Shown here piece by piece: positions 34,631 to 43,678 of a stretch of 64,000 nt of DNA. The stretch is from Pseudomonas benzenivorans. Its GTDB lineage: Bacteria; Pseudomonadota; Gammaproteobacteria; Pseudomonadales; Pseudomonadaceae. Location: contig NZ_FNCT01000009.1 of assembly GCF_900100495.1 (NCBI RefSeq), positions 124,001-188,000 of the forward strand, read 5' to 3'. The stretch's first letter is position 1, and each line of letters opens with the position of its first letter. The position numbers and the translations under genes were made by a program. A model generated the notes under the pieces. It made no database searches. It saw only the letters and a list, made by a program, of their open reading frames with translations, and was not told the DNA's origin.

Positions 34631-35176
34631 ATGATCGACACCACCGTTGCACCCGCCGGCCTGTCGCGGCGCCACCTGCTGAAGGTCGGCCTGCTGGGCT
34701 CGGCCTTCCTCGCCAGCGCCGGCCTGACCGCCAGCCTCAGCGGTTGCTCGGCGAGCATGCCGCAGGCCGGCTTCGCGGTGATCCGCGAGTCGGACCTGGC
34801 GTTCCTCCGCGCCCTGATCCCGGTGATGCTCGAAGGAGCGGTGCCGCCGGAAAAGCTGCCGCAGGCGGTCGCCGGCACCCTCGAGAGTCTGGACTACAGC
34901 CTCAACCACCTGTCGCCGGAGCTGCTCAAACTCACCGTGCAACTGTTCGACGTGCTCGCCCTGCCGATCACCCGCGGACCGCTGACCGGGGTCTGGGGCA
35001 GCTGGGAAAACGCCTCGGCGGCCGACGTGCGCCGCTTCCTCGAGCGCTGGCAGAACAGCTGGATCGGCCTGCTGAAAATGGGCCACGCCTCCCTGCTGCA
35101 GCTGGTGATGATGAGCTGGTACAGCCGCGCCGAGTCCTGGGCGCACTGCGGTTACCCCGGGCCGCCGACGGTCTAA
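34631..35176 (+). CDS. Tat-exported small subunit paired with GMC oxidoreductase
   Basis: A 181-residue protein with a twin-arginine signal (SRRHLLKVGLLGSAFLASAG, about 14-33) and a possible lipobox (SLSGC) right after it. The mature part resembles the small subunits of membrane gluconate or fructose dehydrogenases (gluconate 2-dehydrogenase subunit 3 type) in size and position; I see no cofactor motif. Such subunits carry the GMC partner through the Tat system. The ATG at 34631 is likely; GTG at 34619 is possible. Confidence 0.7.
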   Translation: MIDTTVAPAGLSRRHLLKVGLLGSAFLASAGLTASLSGCSASMPQAGFAVIRESDLAFLRALIPVMLEGAVPPEKLPQAVAGTLESLDYSLNHLSPELLKLTVQLFDVLALPITRGPLTGVWGSWENASAADVRRFLERWQNSWIGLLKMGHASLLQLVMMSWYSRAESWAHCGYPGPPTV

Positions 35177-35221
35177 GCGCACCCCACGACGCCAACTAGA
35201 ATTCGCCTGAGAGCTGCCGAA

Positions 35222-36817
35222 ATGCCTGTACCTGACTTATTCGCCGAGGGCCTGGCCCGCGGTTGGAAGACCCACAACGGCTCGCGCCTGGAGCATGACC
35301 TGACCCTCGAAGCCGATATCGCCATCGTCGGCAGCGGCGCCGGCGGCGGCACCAGCGCGGAAATCCTCAGCGCCGCCGGCTTCAAGGTGCTGCTGATCGA
35401 GGAAGGCCCGCTGAAGACCAGCAGCGACTTCAAGATGCAGGAGGCCCAGGCCTACGCCAGCCTGTACCAGGAGGGCATCGGGCGGATGAGCAAGGATGGC
35501 GCCATCACCATCCTCCAGGGCCGCGCCGTCGGCGGCACCACCCTGGTCAACTGGACTTCGAGCTTTCGCACCCCCGCGCCGACCCTGGAGCACTGGGCCA
35601 AGGAACATGCGGTCGAGGGCCATGGCCCGGCCGAGATGGCGCCCTGGTTCGAGGTGATGGAGAAACGCCTGGGCGTCGCGCCCTGGGCCGTGCCGCCGAA
35701 TGCCAACAACGAGGTGATCCGCAGCGGTTGCGACAAGCTCGGCTATGCCTGGAACGTCATCCCGCGCAACGTGCGCGGCTGCTGGAACCTCGGCTACTGC
35801 GGCATGGGTTGCCCGACCAACGCCAAGCAGTCGATGCTGGTCACCAGCATTCCGGCCATGCTCGACCAGGGCGGCGAGCTGCTCTACCTGGCGCGCGCCG
35901 AGCGCCTGCTGCTCGACGGCGACCAGGTCAGCGGCATCGAGTGCTTAGGGCTGGACGAACGCTGCGTGGCGCCCAACGGCCGCAGGATCACGGTCAAGGC
36001 CAGGCACTACATCCTCGCCGGCGGCGGCATCAACACCCCGGGCATCCTGCTGCGCTCCAAGGCGCCCGACCCGCATCAGCGCGCGGGCAAGCGCACCTTC
36101 CTGCACCTGGTGAACTTCTCCGCCGCGCAGTTCGAACAGCTGATCAACCCCTTCTACGGCGCGCCGCAGTCGATCTACTCGGACCACTTCCAGTGGGACG
36201 ACGGCCCCGCCGGGCGGCTCTCCTACAAGCTGGAAGTGCCGCCGCTGCACCCGGCGCTGACCGCTACCCTGCTCGGCCGCTTCGGCATCGACAACGCCCT
36301 GCGCATGGAGCAATTGCCGCACACCAACGTGATGCTCGCCCTGCTGCGCGACGGCTTCCACCCGGACAGCGCCGAAGGCAGGGTCGAGTTGCGCGGCGAC
36401 GGCAGCCCGGTACTCGACTACCGGATGACCGATTACAGCTGGGATGGCGTGCGCCGCGCCTTCCACAGCATGGCCGAGATCCAGTTCGCCGCCGGCGCCA
36501 AGGCGGTGCTGCCGCTGCACGCCGATGCCGGCTACGTGAAGAGCCTCGCCGAGGCGCGCCGGCTGATCGACGCACTGCCGCTGGAGCTGTACCGCACCCG
36601 CCTGGGCAGCGCCCACGTGATGGGCGGCTGCGCCATGGGCGAGGACCCGCGCCAGGCAGTCTGCGACAGCCTCGGCCGCCACCACCAGCTGGGCAACCTG
36701 TCGATCCACGACGGCTCGCTGTTCCCCACCAGCATCGGCGCCAACCCGCAACTGTCGATCTATGGCCTGACGGCGAAGCTGTCGGCCAAGCTGGTCAAGC
36801 GTCTCGGCAAAGTATGA
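35222..36817 (+). CDS. GMC family FAD-dependent oxidoreductase
   Basis: A 531-residue flavoenzyme. The dinucleotide motif is VGSGAGGGTSAEIL (36-49), the GMC loop GRAVGGTTLVNWTSSF, and C-terminal HVMGGCAMGEDP and GSLFPTSIGANPQLSIYGL hold the active-site and FAD contacts. Cysteine-rich GCWNLGYCGMGCPTNAKQS is typical of the dehydrogenase subgroup. It has no signal of its own and probably exits with the Tat-signal subunit upstream. No cytochrome subunit follows. Substrate is likely an alcohol whose aldehyde is oxidised by the first gene of the operon; this is inference. Confidence 0.88.
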   Translation: MPVPDLFAEGLARGWKTHNGSRLEHDLTLEADIAIVGSGAGGGTSAEILSAAGFKVLLIEEGPLKTSSDFKMQEAQAYASLYQEGIGRMSKDGAITILQGRAVGGTTLVNWTSSFRTPAPTLEHWAKEHAVEGHGPAEMAPWFEVMEKRLGVAPWAVPPNANNEVIRSGCDKLGYAWNVIPRNVRGCWNLGYCGMGCPTNAKQSMLVTSIPAMLDQGGELLYLARAERLLLDGDQVSGIECLGLDERCVAPNGRRITVKARHYILAGGGINTPGILLRSKAPDPHQRAGKRTFLHLVNFSAAQFEQLINPFYGAPQSIYSDHFQWDDGPAGRLSYKLEVPPLHPALTATLLGRFGIDNALRMEQLPHTNVMLALLRDGFHPDSAEGRVELRGDGSPVLDYRMTDYSWDGVRRAFHSMAEIQFAAGAKAVLPLHADAGYVKSLAEARRLIDALPLELYRTRLGSAHVMGGCAMGEDPRQAVCDSLGRHHQLGNLSIHDGSLFPTSIGANPQLSIYGLTAKLSAKLVKRLGKV

Positions 36818-36844
36818 GTAGCGCAACAGGGGGGGAGCTCTTCG

Positions 36845-37228
36845 ATGCCGAGCAAGCTGATTGCCGCGCTACTGATCCTGGCCGGCATCATTCACCTGCT
36901 GCCGCTCGCCGGCGTGCTCGGCGCCGAGCGGCTGGCCGCGCTCTACGGCCTGTCCTTCCAGGAGCCCAACCTGCTGCTCCTGATGCGCAGCCGCGCCGTG
37001 CTGTTCGGCCTGCTCGGCGCGCTGCTGGTCTACGCCGCGTTGCGCCCGGCGCTGCAGCCGATCGCCCTGTTCGGCGGGCTGGTCAGCGTGCTGAGCTTCC
37101 TCTGCCTGGCCTGGAGCAGCCCGGGCTACAACGCGGCCCTGGGTCGGGTGGTGATCGCCGACAGGGTAGCGCTGGCCGCCCTGCTGCTCGCCCTGGCGCT
37201 GTATTTCAGCGTCCGCGGCAAGGGCTGA
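36845..37228 (+). CDS. Small four-helix membrane protein
   Basis: A 127-residue protein with four hydrophobic helices (about 4-26, 48-64, 70-90 and 102-121) and the motif RSRAVLFGLLGALL. I do not recognise a functional family. Similar proteins may be labelled phosphopantetheine adenylyltransferase because coaD is next door; nothing in the sequence supports that. It follows the GMC gene by 27 bases and may share its transcript. Confidence 0.8.
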   Translation: MPSKLIAALLILAGIIHLLPLAGVLGAERLAALYGLSFQEPNLLLLMRSRAVLFGLLGALLVYAALRPALQPIALFGGLVSVLSFLCLAWSSPGYNAALGRVVIADRVALAALLLALALYFSVRGKG

Positions 37229-37306
37229 GTCAGCCGTCGCGACTTGGCCGGCGCGGACTGCTGCGCTACCATCCGACTCCCTAACGGACCGCGCCAGGAC
37301 GTCACG

Positions 37307-37786
37307 ATGAATCGAGTGTTATACCCAGGCACCTTCGACCCCATCACCAAGGGGCATGGCGATCTGGTCGAGCGTGCTGCGCGCCTGTTCGACAGCGTGA
37401 TCATCGCGGTGGCCGCCAGCCCGAAGAAGAACCCGCTGTTTCCCCTGGAGCAACGGGTAGAGCTCGCCCGCGAGGTCACCAAGCACCTGCCGAACGTCGA
37501 AGTCATGGGCTTCTCCAGCCTGCTCGCGCACTTCGCCAAGGAGCAGGGCGCGAATGTCTTCCTGCGTGGCCTGCGCGCGGTGTCGGACTTCGAGTACGAG
37601 TTCCAGCTGGCCAACATGAACCGCCAGCTGGCACCGGAGGTGGAGAGCCTGTTCCTCACCCCGTCGGAAAAGTATTCCTATATCTCTTCCACCCTGGTCC
37701 GCGAGATCGCCGCCCTGGGCGGGGATATCTCCAAGTTCGTCCACCCGGCGGTGGCCGCCGCGCTGCACGAGCGCTTCAAGCGCTGA
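37307..37786 (+). CDS. coaD: Phosphopantetheine adenylyltransferase
   Basis: A 159-residue nucleotidyltransferase catalysing the fourth step of coenzyme A synthesis. The nucleotide motif is YPGTFDPITKGHGDL, with RGLRAVSDFEYEFQLANMNR and the ISSTLVREIAALGGDI segment. Standard length from the ATG at 37307. Confidence 0.97.
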   Translation: MNRVLYPGTFDPITKGHGDLVERAARLFDSVIIAVAASPKKNPLFPLEQRVELAREVTKHLPNVEVMGFSSLLAHFAKEQGANVFLRGLRAVSDFEYEFQLANMNRQLAPEVESLFLTPSEKYSYISSTLVREIAALGGDISKFVHPAVAAALHERFKR

Positions 37787-37797
37787 GTCCTTGGCCG

Positions 37798-37823
37798 GCA
37801 TGGGCAGCCAAGACTGCCCATGC
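37798..37823 (+). terminator. Hairpin after coaD, possible terminator
   Basis: GCATGGGCAG (37798-37807) and CTGCCCATGC (37814-37823) form a perfect 10-base stem with a 6-base loop, 11 bases past the coaD stop. No T-run follows, so it may stabilise the 3-prime end or be Rho-assisted. Confidence 0.45.
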
Positions 37824-37911
37824 ATGGCGCCCGCCCCGACAATCCGGCACAATTCGCCCATCGTTGTTAAAGAATGTCGCGGCCGCGGGCCACGACAGGA
37901 GCGTTATTTCC

Positions 37912-38163
37912 ATGTCCCTGATCATCACCGACGACTGCATCAACTGCGACGTCTGCGAGCCCGAGTGCCCGAACGGCGCGATCTCCCAGGGCGAGGAGAT
38001 CTATGTGATCGACCCCAACCTGTGCACCGAATGCGTCGGCCACTACGACGAACCGCAGTGCCAGCAGGTGTGCCCGGTGGACTGCATCCCGCTCGACGAG
38101 AACCATGTCGAGAGCAAGGATGAGCTGATGCAGAAGTATCTGATCATCACCGGTAAAGCCTGA
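37912..38163 (+). CDS. fdx: YfhL-type 2[4Fe-4S] ferredoxin
   Basis: An 83-residue ferredoxin with two cluster motifs: CINCDVCEPECPN (CxxCxxCxxxCP) and CTECVGHYDEPQCQQVCPVDC, where the second has the characteristic 8-residue insertion between cysteines. The family in Pseudomonas and Allochromatium has low-potential clusters. Physiological partner unknown. The ATG at 37912 follows an AGGAG; the upstream frame is not supported. Confidence 0.95.
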   Translation: MSLIITDDCINCDVCEPECPNGAISQGEEIYVIDPNLCTECVGHYDEPQCQQVCPVDCIPLDENHVESKDELMQKYLIITGKA

Positions 38164-38165
38164 CG

Positions 38166-39863
38166 ATGCGCCGCCTGACCCGCGGCGCCTTCCCCTGGCG
38201 AGCCTTCGCGGGCTCGCTGCTCCTGCTGCTCGCGCTCGGCCTGCAGGCGGCCGAACAGCCCGGCCGTGCGGCCGTCGCCAGTGCCCACCCGGCCGCCAGC
38301 GTGGCCGGCCTGGAAACCCTGGCCCTGGGCGGCAACGCCTTCGATGCGGCGGTGGCCATCAGCGCCGCGCTGGCGGTGGTCGAACCCTATGGCTCGGGCC
38401 TCGGCGGTGGCGGTTTCTTCCTCCTGCGCGAGGCCGGCGAGCAACCGACCTATAGGTTCCTCGACGCCCGCGAGCGCGCACCGCTGGCCGCCCACCCCGA
38501 GCTGTACCGGCGCGCCGGCCAGGTGCAGCAGTCCTTGTCCCTGGACGGCCCACTGGCCGCGGCGATTCCCGGCCTGCCCGCCGCCCTGGTGGAGCTGGCG
38601 AAACGCTTCGGCCGCCTGCCGCTGCGCGACTCCCTCACCCCCGCCATTCGTCTGGCCCGCGACGGCGTGGGCATCGATCGGGTCTACCGCGAGCGGGCCG
38701 GCTGGCGCCTGGCCGCGTTGCGCGACGACCCGGAGAGCGCGCGCATCTTCCTCGACGACAACGGCGAGATCCCCGCGGAGCACAGCCTGCTGCGCCAGCC
38801 GGAATTGGCCCGCACCCTGGAGCGCCTGGCGCGCGACGGCCAGGCCGGCTTCTATGCCGGGGAGACCGCCGAAAAGCTGGTCAGCGGCGTGCGCGCGGCG
38901 GGCGGCATCTGGACCCTGCGCGACCTGCGCGAGTACCGCGTGGTGGAGCGCCAGCCGCTGCGCTATCGGCTGAACGAGGGCCGCGAGCTGATCAGCGCAC
39001 CACCGCCATCGGCCGGCGGCCTGGCCCTGGCGCAGAGCCTGGCCATGCTGCAACAACTGCCCTGGCGCCAGGCCGAGCCGGTCCAGCGCAGCCATTTGGT
39101 GGTCGAGGCGTGGCGCCGCGCCTACCGCGACCGCGGCCTGCTCGGCGACCCGGACTTCGTCGTCAACCCCAGCGCCCGGCTGCTGGCGCCCGCCTACCTG
39201 CGCCAACTGGCGCAGAGCATCGACCGGCAACGCGCCACGCCCAGCGCCAGCCTGCCGCCCGCCGGCACCTGGCATGAAGGCGACCACACCACCCACTTCT
39301 CGGTGCTCGACGCCGCCGGCAATGCGGTGGCCGCCACCCTGTCGATCAACCTGCCGTTCGGCGCCGCCTTCACCGTGCGCGGCACCGGGGTACTGCTCAA
39401 CGACGAGATGGACGACTTCGCCGCCGACGTGCAGGGGGCCAACGCCTATGGCCTGGCCGGCAGCCACGCGAATGCCATCGCCGCCGGCAAACGTCCGCTG
39501 TCGAGCATGAGCCCGACCTTCATCGAAAGCGCCGAGGACTTCGCCAGCTTCGGCACTCCCGGCGGCAGCCGCATCCCGAGCATGGTGCTGCTGGCCATCC
39601 TCGAATACCTCGACGGCCAGCCCATCGAGCGCTGGCCCGGCGTCGCCCGCTATCACCACCAGTACCTGCCGGACCTGATCGAGCACGAGCCGGATACCTT
39701 CAGCCCGGCGCAAATCGCCGACCTGCAGGCGCGCGGCCATCGGCTCAAGGCCGTCGAGCGGCGCTACGGCAACCAACAGGTGCTGCACTGGGACAAATCG
39801 GGCAAGCGGGTCGAGGCCGCCAGCGACCCGCGCGGCATCGGCACCGCTACGGTATTTCCGTAA
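38166..39863 (+). CDS. ggt: Gamma-glutamyltransferase
   Basis: A 565-residue exported Ntn-hydrolase that cleaves glutathione in the periplasm. A signal peptide is followed by the large subunit with PYGSGLGGGGFFLL. Autoprocessing is expected before T375 in DHTTHFSV, which becomes the nucleophile of the small subunit. LSSMSPTFI and FGTPGGSRIPSM complete the active site. It starts 3 bases after fdx, so the two are probably co-transcribed. Confidence 0.95.
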   Translation: MRRLTRGAFPWRAFAGSLLLLLALGLQAAEQPGRAAVASAHPAASVAGLETLALGGNAFDAAVAISAALAVVEPYGSGLGGGGFFLLREAGEQPTYRFLDARERAPLAAHPELYRRAGQVQQSLSLDGPLAAAIPGLPAALVELAKRFGRLPLRDSLTPAIRLARDGVGIDRVYRERAGWRLAALRDDPESARIFLDDNGEIPAEHSLLRQPELARTLERLARDGQAGFYAGETAEKLVSGVRAAGGIWTLRDLREYRVVERQPLRYRLNEGRELISAPPPSAGGLALAQSLAMLQQLPWRQAEPVQRSHLVVEAWRRAYRDRGLLGDPDFVVNPSARLLAPAYLRQLAQSIDRQRATPSASLPPAGTWHEGDHTTHFSVLDAAGNAVAATLSINLPFGAAFTVRGTGVLLNDEMDDFAADVQGANAYGLAGSHANAIAAGKRPLSSMSPTFIESAEDFASFGTPGGSRIPSMVLLAILEYLDGQPIERWPGVARYHHQYLPDLIEHEPDTFSPAQIADLQARGHRLKAVERRYGNQQVLHWDKSGKRVEAASDPRGIGTATVFP

Positions 39864-39883
39864 CGCGCCGCGGCCGGCGACGG

Positions 39884-41737
39884 TCACTCCGACGGGATCA
39901 GCGGGCCGTCCTCCCCCGCCGGTTGGCGCAGCGGCCGGAACAGCTCGTTGCCCTCGCCCTGGCCGAGCAGCAGCACGTTGCGCAGGCTCTGGGTGATACG
40001 ACTGGCGTAACCCAGATCGTTCATCAGCGAACTGGCCTGCAGGCCATCCAGGCGCCTTGCGCGCACGGCGGCGAACAGGCGCCGGCGGAAGGCGCCGTCG
40101 AAGGCCGCCGCCGCGTCATCGAACCCACGCAGGCGCTCGTCCCATAGCGCATCGGGCAATTCCAGCTGGCCCAACTCGCGCACCTCGTGCAGCACCCCGA
40201 GCAGGTGCCGGCGCAACTCGACATAGGCCTGGCGGGCGGCGGAATCCTCCTGGCGCAGGTAGCGACCGAGGTTCTTCTGCAGGTGCTTGGCATCCTTCAC
40301 CGCATCCACCAGCTGCAGGGCAGCCAGTTGGCAGCCGATCCAGAAGTGCTGGTGCACCTCATCCAGGTCGATCTCCAGGCGACTCATGAAGCTCAGCAAG
40401 TCGCTGTACACCCCCTTGATATGCCGCTGGTACAGCTGCTCGGCATCCAGCGCCCGGGGATCGGGGCGGGTGCCCAGCAAGCTCTCGTCCGAACGGCTGC
40501 GATCGAGCTGGTCCACCGGCAGGTAGAGCGCATGGCAAATCACCTCCAGGCTCAACCGGGCCAGGTGCTGCAACTCCTGCACCACCGCACTGGCCGCGGC
40601 ATCGGCGCTGGCCAGGGCGCTGTCGTCCAGGTAGCGGGCGCGGGTCGGTTCGGCTGGCGGCTGGGCCGCCTCGGCAATCAGCACCCGCGGCTCCACCCGA
40701 TCGGGCAGCAGGCGTACCAGCAGGACCGCCAGCCGCCCTTGCCAGGGCCAGAACAGCAGCACGCCGGCGGCGTTGAACAGCGAATGGAACAGCGCCAGCT
40801 GGATCAGCAGATTGCCGCCCAGCCCCAGAGGCGCGGTCAGCCCGCGCACCAGAGCGGCCAGCAAGGGCAGCAGGGCGAGCGCCAGTATTCCGGTGGTGAA
40901 ATTGAACAGCACATGCGCCAGGGCCAGCCGCTGTCCACCGCGCGTGCCGCCGAGGGCCGCGATCACCGCGGTCACGGTACTGCCCATATTGGAGCCGATG
41001 GCGATGGCCAGGCCCTGCTCCAGCACCAGGTGCCCGCTGGCCAGGGCGGCCAGCGAGAGCATCAGGGTGGCATGGCTGGACTGCAGCAGCACGGTGACCA
41101 GCACCCCGACACCGGTGAACAGCAGATGGCCGGCGAGTCCGGGAAACTGGTAGCGCAAGGGGTCGAAATCGATGGCCAGGGTGGCGAAGGCGGTCTTCAT
41201 CTGGTCGATGCCGAGCAGCAGCAGGGCTACCCCCAGCGCCACCCGGCCGGCGGCTTGTCCGCGCGGGCCGTTGAAGCTGCCGAGCACACCGAAGACCAGC
41301 AACGGCAAGGCCAGGGGCCCGAGGCTGACATCCTGCCCGGCCACGGCCAGCAGCCAGATGCCGCTGGTGGTGCCCAGATTGGCGCCGAACACGATGGCGA
41401 TTCCGGCCGCCATCTGGATCAGCCCGGTGCCGATGAAGGCAATGGTCAACAGCGACACCAATGAACTGGACTGCACCAGCATGGTGGCGGTGACGCCGAA
41501 CATCAGGCTCTTGAACGGCGTGGCGGTGCTCAACGCCAGCAGGCGCTCCAGCTTGCCGCCGGCCAGTTGGCGCAGACCTTCCTCCAGGCATTGGATGCCG
41601 AACAGGAAGAGCGCGAGCCCTGCGCACAGGGCCAGCCAGCTGGCGCTGAACCAGAAGCTCAGGGCCAGCAGGGCACAGAGGAAAACCCAGGTGAACGACC
41701 GTAGCTGGGATAGCGGACCGCGGTCGGAGTCAGGCAT
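39884..41737 (-). CDS. Na/Pi cotransporter family protein with PhoU-like domain
   Basis: A 617-residue protein. The first 350 residues hold two inverted Na/Pi cotransporter repeats, each with the QSS motif: MLVQSSSLVSLLTIAF and VLLQSSHATLMLSLA, plus GANLGTTSG and GSNMGSTVT. Residues from about 390 are helical and PhoU-like. Probably sodium-coupled phosphate transport across the inner membrane. It converges on ggt with 20 bases between. Confidence 0.9.
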   Translation of the reverse strand: MPDSDRGPLSQLRSFTWVFLCALLALSFWFSASWLALCAGLALFLFGIQCLEEGLRQLAGGKLERLLALSTATPFKSLMFGVTATMLVQSSSLVSLLTIAFIGTGLIQMAAGIAIVFGANLGTTSGIWLLAVAGQDVSLGPLALPLLVFGVLGSFNGPRGQAAGRVALGVALLLLGIDQMKTAFATLAIDFDPLRYQFPGLAGHLLFTGVGVLVTVLLQSSHATLMLSLAALASGHLVLEQGLAIAIGSNMGSTVTAVIAALGGTRGGQRLALAHVLFNFTTGILALALLPLLAALVRGLTAPLGLGGNLLIQLALFHSLFNAAGVLLFWPWQGRLAVLLVRLLPDRVEPRVLIAEAAQPPAEPTRARYLDDSALASADAAASAVVQELQHLARLSLEVICHALYLPVDQLDRSRSDESLLGTRPDPRALDAEQLYQRHIKGVYSDLLSFMSRLEIDLDEVHQHFWIGCQLAALQLVDAVKDAKHLQKNLGRYLRQEDSAARQAYVELRRHLLGVLHEVRELGQLELPDALWDERLRGFDDAAAAFDGAFRRRLFAAVRARRLDGLQASSLMNDLGYASRITQSLRNVLLLGQGEGNELFRPLRQPAGEDGPLIPSE

Positions 41738-41748
41738 TCAGCGTGGCA

Positions 41749-42087
41749 TCAGTCCCGTTTATAGCCGCTGCTGGTGCAACCCAGGCAGCGTACGAAGGCC
41801 GCCGTGCCGGGCTCGACCACCAGCGCCTGCCCGGCCTCCCCGACATTCCCGCCCAGCGCGGTGAACGGCAGGCTGACGACGAAGGCCACCACGCCGAGGG
41901 CGGTGGCGCCGATCAATAGCGGGCGGGCAATCACCAGGTCGCCGAACATGGCGTAGCCTTTCGGCGCATTGGCGGTATACATCGGGTCGCCGCTGCTATT
42001 CTGCTGGGCCACTTCCGCCTGGGCCGGCAGCGCCAGCAGGCCAGTGGTCAGCGCCAGGACAACAGCGGTCGAGCGAAACAGTTTCAT
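41749..42087 (-). CDS. Small exported membrane-associated protein
   Basis: About 112 residues with a signal peptide (MKLFRSTAVVLALTTGLLALPAQA) and one further hydrophobic segment (about 55-78), then GNVGEAGQALVVEPGTAAFVRCLGCTSSG with two cysteines three residues apart. I recognise it only as a conserved hypothetical of pseudomonads. The ATG at 42087 is chosen over 42102 on signal-peptide shape and the AGGAT upstream. Its stop is 11 bases upstream of the transporter start. Confidence 0.75.
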   Translation of the reverse strand: MKLFRSTAVVLALTTGLLALPAQAEVAQQNSSGDPMYTANAPKGYAMFGDLVIARPLLIGATALGVVAFVVSLPFTALGGNVGEAGQALVVEPGTAAFVRCLGCTSSGYKRD

Positions 42088-42165
42088 GGGACGATCCTTC
42101 AACTATATGCGGAGTCGGTGCGAGTAACTATAACAGTGCTCCGGCAATTGTCAGCGTGACGGCCG

Positions 42166-42744
42166 TCAATCGCCATGAAAGGCGTATTCGGGCTTTTTCG
42201 GCACGAAGGACCGGTAGAACGCGAGGATTTCCTTGAGATCGGCGGCCGCATCGCCACTGGGCCAGAACAGCGGGCCGATGAACACCCGCTTGTTGCGGTA
42301 GTCCAGCGCGCCGAGCAGGATGGGCACGCCGGCGCCCAGGGCGATGTGGTAGAAGCCCATCCTCCAGCGCTCGACCTTCTTGCGCGTACCTTCCGGGGCG
42401 AGGATCAGCATGAACTGCCGGTGTTCGCGAAACGCCCGGACCGCCTGTTCCACCCTATGCTGCTGGCGCTCGCGACGGATCGGGATACCGCCCCAGGCGC
42501 GCAGCAGGCGGCCGAACGGCCAGCGGAAAATCGTGTGCTTGCCGAACCAGCGGGCATTCAGGCGCAACACGAACTTCACCGCGATGAAGATCACGAAGTC
42601 CCAGTTGGAGGTATGGTGCGCGCCGATCACCACGAACTTGTCGAGTTGCGGCAGCTCGCCCTCGATGCGCCAACCCAGCAGCTTCAGCAGCGTGCGGCCG
42701 AGCCACTCGGCCAGTGGATTGGGCGGCAGGTAGTTACCGGCCAT
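42166..42744 (-). CDS. 1-acyl-glycerol-3-phosphate acyltransferase family protein
   Basis: A 192-residue PlsC-like protein. The catalytic HxxxxD is HTSNWD, the substrate block is APEGTRKKVERWRMGFYHIA, and GGIPIRRE is also present. Smaller than typical PlsC and closer to the short acyltransferases of this synteny block. Likely acts at the inner membrane on phospholipid or lipid precursors; exact acceptor is not known. It lies downstream of mutM. Confidence 0.88.
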   Translation of the reverse strand: MAGNYLPPNPLAEWLGRTLLKLLGWRIEGELPQLDKFVVIGAHHTSNWDFVIFIAVKFVLRLNARWFGKHTIFRWPFGRLLRAWGGIPIRRERQQHRVEQAVRAFREHRQFMLILAPEGTRKKVERWRMGFYHIALGAGVPILLGALDYRNKRVFIGPLFWPSGDAAADLKEILAFYRSFVPKKPEYAFHGD

Positions 42745-42800
42745 CGAACGACCTCTTGCTTGTCTGAGAGGGGCAGAACCTGTGGCAGCGGCTTGTGCTT

Positions 42801-43613
42801 TTAGCGCTGGCAGCGCGGACAGTAGACGCTGGCGCGCTGCCCCAGCCTGACCTCGCGCAGGCTGCTGCCGCAGACCTTGCAGAATTCGCCGCCACGACCG
42901 TAGACGAACAATTCCTGCTGGAAATAGCCCGGCTGGCCGTCGCCGCCGACGAAGTCGCGCAATGTGGTGCCGCCACGCTCGATGGCATGGGCGAGGATGC
43001 GCTTGATCTCGTCCGCCAACTTCAGATAGCGCGCCCGCGACACCGAGCCGGCCTCGCGGCGCGGGTCGATGCCGGCGGCGAACAACGCTTCGGTCGCGTA
43101 GATATTGCCGACCCCGACCACCACCGCGTTGTCCATGATGAACGGCTTGACCGCCATCGCCCGGCCACGCGACAGCTGGAACAGACGCCCGCCGTCGAAC
43201 AGCTCGGTCAAGGGTTCCGGGCCGAGCTTGCTGAGCAGTTCGTGCTGCAGCGGATCGGCGCTCCAGAGCAACGCCCCGAAACGCCGCGGGTCGGTGTAGC
43301 GCAGGGCCAGGCCGGACTCCAGTTCGATGTCCACATGCTCGTGCTTGGCCGCCGGCAGGCCGCACTCGACCAGGCGCAGGCTGCCGGACATGCCCAGATG
43401 GCTGATCAGGCTGCCGCTCTCGGCCTTGATCAGCAGGTACTTGGCGCGCCGCTCGACGCACTCGATGCGCTGGCCGGACAGGCGCACATCGAGGTCCTCC
43501 GGAATCGGCCAGCGCAGGCGGCGCTCGCGCACTATCACCCGGCTGACGCGCTGGCCTTCGAGATAGGGGGCGATGCCGCGGCGGGTGGTTTCGACTTCGG
43601 GCAGTTCGGGCAT
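42801..43613 (-). CDS. mutM: Formamidopyrimidine-DNA glycosylase
   Basis: A 270-residue bifunctional glycosylase/AP lyase that removes 8-oxoguanine. The N-terminus PELPEVET supplies the catalytic proline and glutamate. K57-type lysine is in ERRAKYLLI, the H2TH motif in GVGNIYATEALFAAGIDP, and a C-terminal zinc finger holds four cysteines (CKVCGSSLRE to YCPRCQR). Standard length. Confidence 0.97.
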   Translation of the reverse strand: MPELPEVETTRRGIAPYLEGQRVSRVIVRERRLRWPIPEDLDVRLSGQRIECVERRAKYLLIKAESGSLISHLGMSGSLRLVECGLPAAKHEHVDIELESGLALRYTDPRRFGALLWSADPLQHELLSKLGPEPLTELFDGGRLFQLSRGRAMAVKPFIMDNAVVVGVGNIYATEALFAAGIDPRREAGSVSRARYLKLADEIKRILAHAIERGGTTLRDFVGGDGQPGYFQQELFVYGRGGEFCKVCGSSLREVRLGQRASVYCPRCQR

Positions 43614-43678
43614 GGGCGATCGGTCGCGAGGCAGGGGAAACGGCAGCCACTACCTTAGCAGCAATGACGCGCTGTCCG

